From Pelobates cultripes (Eukaryota; Chordata; Amphibia; Anura; Pelobatidae): a DNA stretch of 64,000 nt. A model generated the notes under the pieces. That model searched no databases and had not been told where the DNA came from. It saw only the letters and a program-made list of their open reading frames with translations. The translations under genes and the position numbers were made by a program. The stretch spans positions 366,665,165 through 366,729,164 of the forward strand of contig OW240912.1 in NCBI GenBank assembly GCA_933207985.1, in the 5' to 3' direction. The first letter of the stretch is position 1; every line of letters starts with the position of its first letter. Below are positions 1 to 11,448 of the stretch, one piece after another.

Positions 1-418
1 AGCTCCTGTCTTTGACCTGTACCTGGCCAGCTTGGTCCCCACTGGAACCCAGGGAAGCCACCCACACTGCTAGATTTACACAGAAATGCACAATAACCCT
101 CCCCTCATACAAATAATACTAACAGCCCACAAACAAAATATATACAATCCACACAATTGTAACACGCTAACAATCCACATACATGCACATAACCCCACAT
201 ACAGCCTTGCACATGCAATACCCCAAACAGCCCCACACATACACACACTACCAAACACACAATGTGACATATCCATCCACACACACAATTCCACAAGCAG
301 CCCCCATACACAGTCCACATTCATATGTATCATACAGAATACCACAAACTACTCCTGAACATATACAATATAATAGCTCATAAACGCACAAATACAACAA
401 TACAAAACAAATACAGTA
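1..418. repeat. CA-rich low-complexity sequence
   Basis: From about 60 to 410 the plus strand is an irregular array of CACA, CATACA and CCACA words, C-poor in G and without a fixed period. The open frames across it are by-products of this composition. The first 60 bases are not obviously repetitive, and no gene is visible in them. Confidence 0.7.
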
Positions 419-1130
419 TGTGACAGACCCCTCTAATAGAACTATGCTCTATTCCGTTTCCTTCATCTATCCGTCGGTTAACCGCAGCTTAATTGGTGAA
501 CGTTGGGAGGTCGCTGTTCATGTAACTCCCACGTGGCGGCGGCCATTTTAAAGTCCTAAACGGCCAGCGGTGTTTGGCGCCCAAACTATGGAACTGAAAA
601 TGGACACTATTTTGCACGAACACCACTGAAGCCGCCGACCTCCCTTCTCTGCCATCCAGCACACGAACGTCGGTCCGTTCGGCACTTTCTGGGACGAATA
701 GACGCACCCCAGATAGCCATCCCATACAGCCCGTTCATATAACGAAAAACAATGTGAAAGACTTTGGCTCCATGGCGATTGAACTGTATGCATAGGATCT
801 GAGCGGCATTCGGTAATAATGTGTGCTCATATCCCCGCTATCTGGGGATACGTTGAATGTGGGGATTCTGTTCGTGTAATGTAAAGTTATTGATTTTATT
901 GTATTTTTATGTTCAGGTACAAAATGGAGTTTCTCCTCTATCCATGGAGATAATTGGATTACTTCCCAATTATCTCCAGGATAGAGAGGAGGGTTTATCT
1001 ACATCAAAGGAGAGTGTTTATGCTTGTGCCACTGTGATTAGCTACTGTATCCACATTGTCCCAGTCTTCCATCTGGTCCCCTAGGGGAGTGTCCACCAGG
1101 TGGGAGACCTGCATAAATACCACGCTACGG
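419..1130 (+). mobile_element. Partial LTR, Ty3/Gypsy-like (copy A)
   Basis: This stretch is collinear with the LTR at 10720-11448 and shares landmarks with the one at 50138-51313. They are a CCAGATAGCC block, a hairpin (GGAGATAATTGG at 946-957 pairing with CCAATTATCTCC at 966-977), a GAGAGGAGGG block, and a TATA-like box (CCTGCATAAATAC, near 1108-1120). It appears to begin TGTGACAGACCC at 419. Similarity to the other copies ends soon after the TATA-like box, so the R-U5 part looks lost. No internal retroelement sequence follows. The 3' limit is approximate. Confidence 0.65.
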
Positions 1131-2124
1131 GACATCACAATACTATATCGGCACAGTGCTGCTAAAAGGTTGCCTACCCCTGCTCTAAGGTAATGAAGAA
1201 ATATATTTTAAAATTTGTTCCTCTTCACTTAGATTAAATTATTGGATCAGCCGCTCTGCCCCTTTGAGAAATGATTTTGGGCCACTCCAATGCTTAATAG
1301 AGAAGCATACAGTAGCATGCCTACTGTAAAGCACCACTCTGATGCTTCTAATAGCGAAGCATTATTCAATACTTCACTGTAAAAATTATCAGCGTTCAGT
1401 ATCACCATGCTGGGTGTGATGATGTTGAACATGAAGACTTTCAATTGGTAAAAGTCATAGTGAGGAAGCGACTCTAATAGCTGTCTAATTGAAGGCATGC
1501 CGACTGACAAATGTAAACATGGTTGTTTCTCAGAAATACTTACACGTCACAGACTACATGGACAGGATTTATACACCAGAACCTCTATATAAAGAAGAAA
1601 TGGTATTGATGCTTAGAGTATCCCTTTAAGAACCTTTTTCCCAAAAGAACCAAAATAGTTGAGAATATCTAATACATGCATTTAGCAAACGAAGAATAAA
1701 CAGACAACATTGGATAAGTGCAAATAGTGAATATATCGTTTTGGCTCCCACAAGCTTTAATTATGTATTTACCCATATCCAGCGATGCCCATTAATTCCT
1801 TTGCATTATTGTGGGATCAGGCAAATGTGGCACCTGTGGGTGAGTGAGCAGCAAAGTGGAGTGAAACAAGTGTGTGGTTTGTATTGTTGTCTTTGGGTAA
1901 TACATACATTTATACTTTCACTTTAGTAATGCAGTTAATCTCGTGGCTTACCCTTGCTCACAACGTGGAATTAGTTTGTGAAAAGTGCTCAGTGTGAATT
2001 ATTGATATGTCCAGCATTTGCACATGGTATGAGCAGTTGTGAACTCTAGTTGTAAACTAATTGTGAACTCTAGTTCTTCGTGTTTAGGTAAATAAGTTGC
2101 ACTTCTGACTAAAGAAAAGAGAAC
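1131..2124. other. Intergenic, no gene seen
   Basis: AT-rich sequence with no convincing coding region. Near 1619-1630 there is a T2-like end (TATCCCTTTAAG), so part of 1240-1630 may be a decayed MITE. Confidence 0.5.
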
Positions 2125-2218
2125 TTAAAGGAACACTATAGGGTCAGGAACACAAAAGTATATTCCTGATCATATAGTGTTAAACTAATTATTGAGTCAC
2201 CATTGGTCCCCTTAAATG

Positions 2219-3722
2219 CAGGGCCGGTGCAAGGATTTTTGCCGCCCTAGGCAAAAGTAAAGTTTGCTGCCCCCCCATGTGACATCACAATGCCCCACCC
2301 ATATGATCTGCCATGTTAACTAACGCCAGTGCTGCAGTGCCGCCGTGTTTACATTAAAAGGCCTGCAAGGACAGGCTATGGACACCAGAACCACTACATT
2401 AAGCTGAAGTGGTTCTGGGGACTAGAGATTAGTGCCACGAATAATATACTAGATTGCCTACTTACAACCAGATGAGGATGATGATGGGCTCTAGCTGCAG
2501 TCTGGCTCCACTGGTCTGGTGTAGAACAGGCTCCCTGGAGGCCCACTTTTATTTTCCACCAATGAGTTTGTTCACAGGGGTGGAGTAGGGGGATGTCCGG
2601 ATATGTGTGTAAGGAATGCATTGTGTGAATCTGTGTTTGTATATGTAAGGGCTGCAAGGTGTGTTTCTGTGTATGTATGGGATGCATTGAGTGTGTGCAT
2701 CTGTAAGGGGTGCATTGAGTGTGTGTAAGGAATGCATTGTGTGTTTCTGTGTGTGTAAGGGATGCATTGCTTGTGTGTGTCTGTGTGTGCAATGCATTGT
2801 GTGTTTGTGTGTGTAATGCATTGTGTGTTTTTCTGTGTGTAGGGGGCGCATTGTGTGTGTGTGTGTGATGGTGACAATCTCTTCTCCCCCCTCTCCCTCC
2901 CTTGTCCCTCTCTTCTCCCCCCCTTGTCCCTCTCTTCTCCCCCCCTCCCTTGTCACTCTCTTCTCCCCGTTGTCACTCTCTTCTCCCCTGCTTGTCCCTC
3001 TCTTCTCCCCCCTCCCTTGTCACTCTCTTTTCCCCCGTTGTCACTTTCTTCTCCCCTCCCCACTCTCATTCCCCATCACCCTCCCTGTCATTTCCCCTCC
3101 CTGTCAATTCACCCCCCGTCACCTCCCCTCCCGTCCATTCCCCCTCCTGTCCATTTCCCCCCCTCCCCTCCCTGTCCATTCCCCCTCCCTGTCCATTTCC
3201 CCCCTCCCTGTCCATCCCCCCCTGTCCATATTCCCCCCATCATTTCCCCTCCCCTGTCCATTCCCCCATGTCAATTTTCTCCCCCTACCTCCGGTAGCGT
3301 GGCCGGAGCCCTCTATGGTATGGTCCCGGGTGCAGGGAGCTTTTGTTTCCTGTACCCGGCCGGACTAACAGGAAGTGCACACTCAGTGCACACTTCCTGT
3401 TAGTCCGGCCGGGTACAGGGACAGCTGCTCCCTGTACCCGCGGACCATACCATAGAGGGCCCGGCCATGCTACAGGGAGGGAGTGACAGGAGGGAGACCT
3501 GAGCGCTTCCCTCCTGTCAGCCCCTCTCCCCATGCTGCGCCCAGGCGGTGCGGTTCCGCCCTCATGGACAAACCGCCTGGGCAAAGCTGCAGCCGCCTGA
3601 GGCTCTCTGCAGAGCGCTTGGGCGGCTGCAGTATGAGCGGGGCCGGCGCTCCTGGCGGCGCACCCTCCGAAGGGGCGCCCTAGGCGGCTGCCTAGTCCGC
3701 CTTACAGGTAGCGCCGGCCCTG
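2219..3722. mobile_element. Non-autonomous hAT-like element carrying minisatellites
   Basis: Termini are CAGGGCCGGTGCAAGG at the left and GGTAGCGCCGGCCCTG at the right. The flanks CTTAAATG (2211-2218) and CTTAAATC (3723-3730) agree at 7 of 8 positions, as an 8-bp hAT target duplication would. Inside are a GT-rich array (about 2590-2870) and a CT-rich array of TCTCTTCTCCCC and CCTGTCCATTCCCC units (2880-3280). A long palindrome (about 3298-3472) and a GC-rich right end follow. There is no transposase. Open frames through the arrays are compositional. Confidence 0.8.
3298..3472. repeat. Long near-perfect palindrome inside the hAT element
   Basis: The arm from GGCCGGAGCCCTCTATGG onward to ACTTCCTG-like sequence is repeated in reverse complement, ending in CCATAGAGGGCCCGGCC. 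The centre lies at CACTCAGTG near 3383-3391. Arms are about 80 bp with a few mismatches and almost no spacer, so the strand could fold into one long hairpin. Confidence 0.75.
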
Positions 3723-3782
3723 CTTAAATCTAATTAAAAAAAACTAATTGTTGTTGTTTTGGTGACTATAGTGTCCCTTTAA

Positions 3783-4060
3783 AGAAACACTGTGAGTAAC
3801 ATAACCAAAGCAACACCTATAGACTGCCAGGACAGATCATTGCCATGGTTTGGAGGAAACAGACACTGATAGAATGGAACTGTAAATTCTGCATTTGCAA
3901 TGCAGTTGAGGAGGGCCAATATGTGTCAAATCACTCAGGGACTCTGTCCTTGATGAGGGTTTGAAAAAATCCTCGGCAGGTATCTCTGCATGCCTCTCTG
4001 CCCATGAATAGGGCTGTGCTTTGATGGCTGCCCAGCACCGATCTCAGTGGTCTTACGTGC
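3783..4060. other. Intergenic, no gene seen
   Basis: Nothing recognisable before the LINE fragment that follows. The upstream part of that LINE may start within it. Confidence 0.4.
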
Positions 4061-4069
4061 TCCCAACTT

Positions 4070-4716
4070 GCGCCGTTACAGTCCATAATGAATGTGGCGG
4101 CGAGGCTCATCTTCCTGTCCGCCTGCACCTCCCATGCCTCACCCTTCTGTCAGTCCCTACATTGGCTTCCTATAAAATATAGATCTCAATTTAAAATTCT
4201 GGTTCTTGCTTTCAAATCTCTACATAATGCTGCTCCCACCTATCTATCCTCCCTTATACACAAGTATGTCCCGTCTAGGCCCTTACGATCTGCTGAAGAC
4301 TTACGTTTATCTTCTGCCGTACTCCCACCTCTGATGCTCGCCTTCAAGATTTCGCGAGGGCTGCACCGTTCCTGTGGAACTCGCTTCCCTCCTCCGTTAG
4401 ATGCTCACCCAGTCTCCACTCCTTTAAAAAAATCGTTAAAAACCTACTTCTTCATAAAAGCGTATCAATTAAACTGTAATAGCTCCTGACTGATTCCTCT
4501 TCTGCAACTGTCACTAGTCTAACACTATCCTTACCTTTTTGTGTCATTTTACCCCACTCCCTCTAGCATGTAAGCTTATTGAGTAGGGCCCTCAACCCCT
4601 CTGTTCCTGTGTGTCCAACTTGTCTGGTTACAACTACATGTCTGTTTGTCCACCCATTGTAAAGTGCTGCAGAATTTGACGGCGCTCTATAAATATCATA
4701 ATAATAATAATAATAG
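4070..4716 (+). mobile_element. L2-like LINE, 3' end with C-terminal ORF2 remnant
   Basis: An open frame from 4088 to 4489 encodes the last part of a Jockey-superfamily ORF2. It has LHWLPIKYRSQFKILVLAFK, then NAAPTYLSSLI and FKKSLKTYFF-type sequence (here LKKSLKTYFF). A short 3' UTR follows, ending in GGCGCTCTATAAATA and an (AAT)n run near 4697-4714, the typical L2 tail. The conserved F..AAPFLWN block is disturbed around 4340-4390, suggesting a frameshift. The same tail type occurs at about 19620-19755, 28770-28840, 41825-41890 and 60165-60310. Confidence 0.8.
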
Positions 4717-5277
4717 AATGTGTGCTGAAGCTGCAACACGAGAGGGAGATCTAACACTTTTTCATCTTAATCCTTAAGATGCTAATAATAGCAATAACAA
4801 AAAAAAAAAACAATCATTTCAAGGACTATTTGTAAAACTATGGAATTAAAAATCAGGAATGAAGGCTGTTGGGCTTCAATGGCTTAACCATATAAATAAT
4901 ACCTTCCAGTATATAATAACATCCAGCAGTGTGTTATAAATAGCATTACTGTGCATTTACAGTAGTCCCTCCTACTCCACAGCAATAAACTCAGTAACCT
5001 GGAGGAACTGACTCTGAATAAGTATTTGATAAACATGCTGTAGCATGCAGATATAGAATCCATGCAGTGTATAAGCATGAAATGTAAAAAAAGATGTAAA
5101 TAAAGATAACTCACCTAATTTCCAGAGCCGACAAAGGGTTTTAAACATACTGTAATTTGGACTTCCTAGAAAATGTAATGCAAAAAATTAAGGCTGAGTG
5201 ATGCAGTTTCCCCCCAATGCATTATACAGAGTGGAGCTGATATCCGACATATGGAAACTCTGGCATTCTGGATACTT
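4717..5277. other. Intergenic, no gene seen
   Basis: AT-rich sequence with an A run near 4799-4811. No coding or repeat family recognised. Confidence 0.5.
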
Positions 5278-5366
5278 TAACCCCTTAAGGACACATGACA
5301 TGTGTGACATGTGTGACATGTCATGATTCCCTTTTATTCCAGAAGTTTGGTCCTTAAGGGGTTAAA
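5278..5366. mobile_element. Short hairpin MITE (about 90 bp)
   Basis: The sequence begins TTAACCCCTTAAGGAC and ends GTCCTTAAGGGGTTAA, with ACATGACATG/CATGTCATG repeats between. It folds on itself almost completely. No other copy was noticed in this window. The superfamily is not clear from the termini. Confidence 0.65.
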
Positions 5367-6600
5367 CTAATGTTTCTAAATCTTTTCTAATCCAGTTGTA
5401 TGAATAATAGATTTATTTCAGCCATGTACACTTTACACCAACAGTTTAAAATCAGCAAGTTAAATAAGAAATACTGTGCACAATGTGAATTTGAACTGCT
5501 CACTATTTTAAAGTTGTGGTACCCACGGTTTTAGAAACAGATCTCTGGGTTGACTTACTGCTAGCCTTTTGGCTATCTAAGACTTTTGGAAACTGAAATC
5601 TTATTCTCAGGAACCTTTCAATGTGATATTACTCAGTTCGTACCACATAGGGTCAGCAAGTGAAAATAAAATGTGTCTATAGTTAATATACATGGCAACT
5701 CACTGAAGTGTGCAGAGTCAAGAATTCAAAGTGAATTTAAATTGTAGCAAAATAAAATCCAAACTGCAAATTGAATTCTAAAATAACCATTCTGCTACTA
5801 AAGCGGTGTTGGAGAATGTACCCAGATCAGCTTTATTCCCTAAATTTTAACATTGAATTTTCTTTGTGTGCTACTTTCAGAGTTTAGTGAATAATCCCCT
5901 CCAGATAATAACCTTGAGAGTTGGAGTCATTCACTAATCCAAGTACTGCGTAGTATTGACAAAATATTAAATATTAGGCCAAAATAGCAAAGATTACATG
6001 AGTTGGGAAATATTTTCACAAGGTTAATGCAGCTAAATATTTGCAGTCCTCTAGTCAAGACATCACAATTATGACTGGGTTCATTATCAAAGTGAGAATT
6101 CAAAGTGAATTTCAAATTTAAGACCAGACTAGACAAACTGATAGCTTAGCATACTTAAGAGAATGAATCCAGTTCGGCTATTTTAACCTTAAACTTGACA
6201 TTTACTTTGAATTCTCAATTTAGGAAAGAATCCTGTTGGCTCTGTTGCATCAGCTCATGACTGCATTTAAAAGCATGTGCAGAAGGGAACTATTTCCTTA
6301 CTAGAACAGCAGAATTTCGATTGATCTATTTTATCACTAATTCTGTTTACCTTAACATGTTACCATTACAAAGCCTGTAGATTCTAAAGTGGTCCCTGGA
6401 CACACAGAATAGTAGCATCTTTGTTCTAAGGTTACTGGGAGTTGCAGTCCATCTCAGGTGAAGCTCTAAATTGCCTAGTGCTGATTTACACCCGTGAGAG
6501 GAGTTCTCAGACGCTTTAGAGGGGTAAAGTGGGCATTTCCTAGTAAAAGGCGACTTGCCAGCTGTCAGTGTGGGTCACAGGATACTAGGTAACAAGTCAC
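5367..6600. other. AT-rich intergenic with two palindromic MITE copies
   Basis: Two copies of a palindromic repeat occur at about 5715-5900 and 6090-6235, recognisable by GAGAATTCAAAGTGAATTT and the reverse form ACTTTGAATTCTCA. Other copies are at about 21060-21235, 23880-24030, 34915-35110 and 61980-62145. No gene seen. Confidence 0.55.
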
Positions 6601-6952
6601 CGAGTTAAAGGACGGCCTGATAGTGGGGAGTCTGCAGGAAGAGAGGCCCCAGCTGTGTTACATCAGCATGCTGGCAGGGAAGTAAGGACAAACAATGTCA
6701 CATGTGGTGAGTACTGCATGTCATGTGTGACCCAAGGGCACTGACCTCAGGGGCTACCAGGAATGGCTACAAAGGGCAGGCTGGGGGCCAGCTGGCAGTG
6801 AACACAGCATGGTGTAGCCTAGGACAGGTGAAGGGGTGGGAGATACATTATTAAACATTCTGGCAGCAGACTGGGGACATGGCCAGATGTGCAGGTGTTA
6901 ATAAATGGGATTTTAAAGGTAATACTCACCCTGGCTGTGCTGTTCTGGTATG

Positions 6953-7027
6953 TGAAAGACACCTCTTCCTCCCTGCTGCTGTCACAATGAGTCCGCCCAC
7001 AGCCATGTTTAATATCAATGAGCCATC
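6953..7027 (-). other. Candidate first coding exon (unassigned)
   Basis: Reading the minus strand, an ATG in good context (AAACATGG, about 7006-7004) opens a short frame of about 26 codons. It begins MAVGGLIVTAAGRKR and ends at a consensus donor, CAGG|gtgagt, near 6929. Upstream, CATGCGC near 7050 resembles half of an NRF-1 site. The region 6600-7140 shows no repeat family. No downstream exon could be linked and no homolog is recognised. The plus strand also has a donor-like site nearby (AAAG|gtaata near 6918), so the call is weak. Confidence 0.2.
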
Positions 7028-7139
7028 CTATAGCACACCCATAGCGCATGCCCTCTTTAATCCAGCCTTAATGGAGGAATGGGCTCAATGCAGACAGCCT
7101 GTGTCATTAGGGATCCTGGGCTGGCCATGTTAATCAGGG

Positions 7140-8084
7140 GGTATGTGTTAGTGAGCTGAGTTATGAGTTATATACACTCTTAGAGGTGTTGTGTTATATA
7201 AATCCTGGTCTTATGCTGTTAGTTATAACTCCTATGACACCAAGGCAGCCTCAGAAAGTTGCAGTCTAATGCAGCAGATGTACTTGACTAGAGGTTGTGT
7301 ATTTATCATTTATAGAATTTAAAGGGGCCCCATGCCAGATTCTGGAGTCCCATCTCACCTTATACACTTGAGTAGCTGCTGCATGAGGTAAAAATAAACC
7401 TCTCATTTCTGCCGACGATTGACAATGCCTATACTTATGGCTTTGCCCCCAACCTCATAAACAGTTGTTTTTTTTGCCTTTTTCCCATTTTGTTACAATA
7501 CTTATCATACCATAGATAATGAATGAGGGATGCAAGAATTCAGTTGGTTTGAGTAAGAAAATGAACTTGTCTAGAATCTATTGAACCCGTAGACCTGCCA
7601 TCTTAATGAACAAACTCAAAAGACACAAAATACTATTTAACACTCTCAAAATCCTATTCAATTGGTATTATGGGTTAATTAATTTTGTGTGTCTGGCAAA
7701 GCATGTCAATTAGAATAGAATGAAATATGAACACAACAAATGGCACAACCAATAGGGAATTCTCAGTAAGCTAATTCTGCCAAACTTTCTTTTCACAGCT
7801 CCTCTTTAAGCAGCATAACACCTACTTAAGCCATGCACATGCATTAAGCCTTCCACATAGAAAAGCATCGAATCAATGCATTTTTATGGGGATTTAAACT
7901 CGCTTATTGTGCTCATGTCATGTTCTCTGTGAAACTGCCGTGTTTTACATTGCAGGGTTAAGTGGACAGGGACAGTACACGAATACCAGACCACTATAGG
8001 CACCCAGAGATGCAGTGTCCTGGGTGCCTATAGTGTCCTTTTAGGTTATGGGGGTGGGAGTGTTCCTTTAAGTGGACTAAGAAA
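7140..8084. other. Intergenic with T2-like fragment
   Basis: AT-rich. At about 7980-8075 there is a T2-like hairpin, CCACTATAGGCACCCAGAG to GGGTGCCTATAGTGTCC, ending TTCCTTTAAG. No gene seen. Confidence 0.45.
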
Positions 8085-8830
8085 CCTATTTGAACATTGC
8101 TGATAATTGGTAGACTTGTGTAAAAAAAATTGTTTTGCCCATGAATGAAATGATTCTTATAATTCAAAATCCATTTAAAGTGGCTCTGCCCTACGTGGCT
8201 CTGCCCCACGTGGCTCTGCTTGTATTCCGAAGGCCATGGTGGGCAGGGGAAGGTAGTTTTTACTTACTTGAACCTCTCTCGCATAGGCACTGCCATCGTC
8301 TTCCTCAAGGTCTACTTCAGCTCCTCACGTTTCACATGCCAGAAGCCGTCAGCACTGTACTCTCTCACACGCGAGGGAGCACTACACTGATGTTTATGGA
8401 AGATCCCTCAAGACCCTCCATAGAAAGAGCCTTTTAACAAAAAACTCTGCCTTTTGTCAAGGGCAGGAGAAATAAAAAATACAACGTAGTCCCTACTGTG
8501 TCTTATAATATCTTTTAAATGGGTTAGAATTTCAGTGAATTTTTTTTTTTTATTCTTTATTTCGTTTGTTTTATGTAAAATTACAAATTATTTAATACAT
8601 TTTTTATTTTTATGAAATGCTCATTTTTATTGGTGGGTGACAGAGCCGCATTACTCCACAGCCGAATTAAATGATTAATTCTGGAAAAATGTATTTTGTG
8701 AATGAATCGATTATTTCAGTTGTGGATTAAAAGTATTTTACTTCTTAAGAATCGATTTGTTTATGGACAAAATAAGTTTTTGCACAAATCTAATATTGGC
8801 CATGCATGTATCTCTCTGAGCAGTTTGCCC
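8085..8830. mobile_element. Probable fold-back element
   Basis: The segment at about 8100-8170 (TTGTGTAAAAAA, TTTTGCCCATGAATGAAATG) reappears as a diverged reverse complement at about 8745-8815 (GATTTGTTTATGGACAAAAT, TTTTTGCACAAA). The 600 bp between contain tandem TGGCTCTGCCC/CACGTGGCTCTGC words and a T run at 8540-8551. No transposase is visible. Boundaries are approximate. Confidence 0.4.
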
Positions 8831-10719
8831 CATTTTGTTGTAACGATTTTGGTTTTTAGAAGCTGTGTTTTCAAACTACTCTGTGTCCTTACACAACTGC
8901 TTTTATCCAAATGTGTATCTTACTGTGGAAATCACAACACTGGACTTTTGACCAACTCATCAAACCGGACTTTGGAATCATCCACGTGCTGACAGAATGT
9001 TCTAATTCAGCAATCATTTTGGAGTGACTGAGTTTAATGAATACAAGCAGAACATTTTCAAATCACATGATGCACCGTTCGTGACACCACACTGTGCATG
9101 GTATGGTGCTATTAGGGATTCGCAAACTCCAGGCAGTACCAGGACATACGTGTTCTGGATTGCCCATGATTGCTGAGAATTACACTACCAGAGGGTTTGA
9201 ATTAAGGGACGCGTTATGCACTGTAACTATTTAATCTCATCAAAGTGGTTATAGTGTCTGAAATCCCCTGGCACTGTCCTTCCATTCAGTGTTAAACCGT
9301 TCTTAATGGTTTAATGCTAAAAAAGAGCAACTTTCAGTCCATCTCCTCTGTACTGCCTGGGCTAAAACGGAGCATTAGCCTGAGCAGCAATGGGCAGCTG
9401 TGATTGGCTGAGAGTGTCAGTCGCTTTCAGCCTATTACAGCCCCCCATTGCTGGTGTAAATGGGTATGGCTAGGGAAGAGTGTAATCTCTGCCTTAGCCA
9501 TAATGCTCGAAACTGGTCTAATACTGAATGGAGGGAAGGTGCCAGGCGACTCCAGGCACTAAAATTCAATTAATGGTTGTAGTGCCGCCCTACAGTGTCC
9601 TTTTAAGGATATAATTCACAAACACAACCTGCTGCCTGAAAGTGTAACTCCACCAATGTCCAAAACTCAGACTGTATCATATCCCGGTGCTGCCCCAAGA
9701 CTAAAGAACCCCAGCCCTAAACCTAGCACTGACCTTTTTTTTATAAAACAAAAATCATATAATATAAAAGATACATAATGCACTGAACCATGTATTGGGG
9801 AATATCTCCAGAAACCCTCAATTACATAGACAGGCAGACAGACAGCTACATACCACAAGCAATATTGAACTGGAATATCTGTTCAATAAATATTTTCTAC
9901 AAAGCAGCCACATTGTATCGGGACAGCATGACAGACAAACCGCTCAGCAAGTTACATAATGCTTGATGTGCTTCAAACCATAAATTGTTCATTCATTAAC
10001 AATACTGAAAGCCACAGTATGTAGTTTTGCCCATAAGGCTGTTACGCGTTAGAAAATAGCGCACAGTTGAACCGAAGAGGTAAAATACACTTTGGAATTA
10101 ACAGTACCTTTAACTCCTTCATTCGATAGAACACTTCATTTTTCTGCATTAGCCTATCACTGGCCTCCCTTTGCAAGTACTTGTACTAGCTGTGGTTGCA
10201 TTAAATATGGGAATGGACACATCTTGCACAGTTGGAGTGGGAATAAGGATTGGTAATGTTGGCATGTGGAGGGCACACGATGAGGAGAACTGGCAATGGA
10301 GGCCCGAGATGTGAGGATGGAGAGAGCTAACTAACTATGGGGGCACAAAATGAGGGAATCGAGAAGAATAGCTAGAGGGAAGGTGGGGGGATGGCTGGTA
10401 TCATCATTGCAATGCATGCTGGAGAAACCTCTACCCTAATAATAAGAGCTCACATTCAAATTTAAATACGTATTGCATTCTGAACCTTAAATATTGTCAT
10501 GATTTTACATAATATTCGGGGCATACATAAAACACACAAAAACTTTTTTTTTTTTTTTAAAGTAGATCACAATTCATTATTGTGGAGTCGACAATTATAT
10601 TCTGGGCACCCCTACTCTAGGGCCTCACAGTGGGACCAGTTAGCAATGGCCATAACCCCAACATCTACAAAGAAATATGGTTTAGATCAGGGTGCCCAGA
10701 TCGGGAGTTTTACATCAGA
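8831..10719. other. Intergenic with decayed MITEs
   Basis: A T2-like piece spans roughly 9240-9607. It starts near GGTTATAGTGTCTG and ends CTACAGTGTCCTTTTAA, with an internal inverted repeat (CTTCCATTCAGT against ACTGAATGGAGG). A short CAGACAGACAG tract lies near 9829-9845 and a 14-16-base T run near 10545-10558. No gene seen. Confidence 0.45.
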
Positions 10720-11448
10720 CGAAAAGACTTAACCCAGATAGCCTTCCCATGGAGTCAATCGCATACCGAAAGACTGTAAGGACTTTGACTCCATGGCGAT
10801 TGAATTATGCGTATGGGATCTGAGCACTATTCGCCAATAATATGCCCTCAGATCCAGGCTATCTGGGGATATGTGATGCGAATGTGAAATGTTCGGTTGT
10901 TATAAAGTTATATATTTTTATGTATTTTCTGGTCTTTTACTTAAAATGGCGATGTGTCTTTGTCCTGGAGATAATTAAATTACTTCCCAATTATCTCCAG
11001 GGCAGAGGGGAGGAAAACATACTGCATTGTGGGAAAAGCTTGTGACTGTATGTCTGTTATGCCCTCATGTCCATCTGTAATTCCAGTCTCCCATTTGGTC
11101 CCCTAGGGGAGTGTCCACCAAGTTGGAGACCTGCATAAATACGGGCAGGTAGCCCACAGTAAAGCCAGATCCTGTTTGACCCTCAATGCGGAGATTTGTC
11201 TCGTTATTGGGGGGATTTATTACTGATGCCTAGAGACTGATTACTGGAACCGAAATCCGCTTGGCGGATATCTTTGTTCAGCGGTTAGCGGCGGTTCGTG
11301 GATTTCTGTTCGGGAGTTTGAGCCCTTCACGGATCCCCTGATGGTGGTTCGTATACCGCAGTCTATACGAACAGAGTTACTGATATTGCGAAAGGGGAAG
11401 GTTAACTAAACGGCGGTTTCTCTTAAAGACACCAGGGGTGTCTTAACA
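10720..11448 (+). mobile_element. 5' LTR of Ty3/Gypsy element (copy B, 5' part unclear)
   Basis: The segment contains a CCAGATAGCC block, a hairpin (CTGGAGATAATT at 10965-10976 against AATTATCTCCAG at 10989-11000), GCAGAGGGGAGG and the TATA-like CCTGCATAAATAC. It ends ...GTCTTAACA at 11448 and is followed at once by ATTGGTGGCAAGCGACGGG, which has the look of a primer-binding site. The 5' half of copy A has no clear counterpart here. The left boundary is therefore uncertain and 10560-10719 may be foreign sequence. Confidence 0.7.

Larger units (their letters stand above)
2125..3782. mobile_element. T2/Kolobok-like MITE interrupted by a hAT element
   Basis: The ends are inverted: TTAAAGGAACACTATAG at 2125 and CTATAGTGTCCCTTTAA ending at 3782. 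TTAA is at both edges, the target duplicated by the T2/Kolobok superfamily. Without the 1.5-kb insertion at 2219-3722 the MITE would be only about 150 bp. Related ends recur at about 13795, 31142, 35884 and 62868. Confidence 0.75.

Noticed and set aside
2394..3403. His/Thr-rich and Pro/Ser-rich open frames on both strands
   Set aside because: Compositional frames in the GT and CT arrays of the hAT element.
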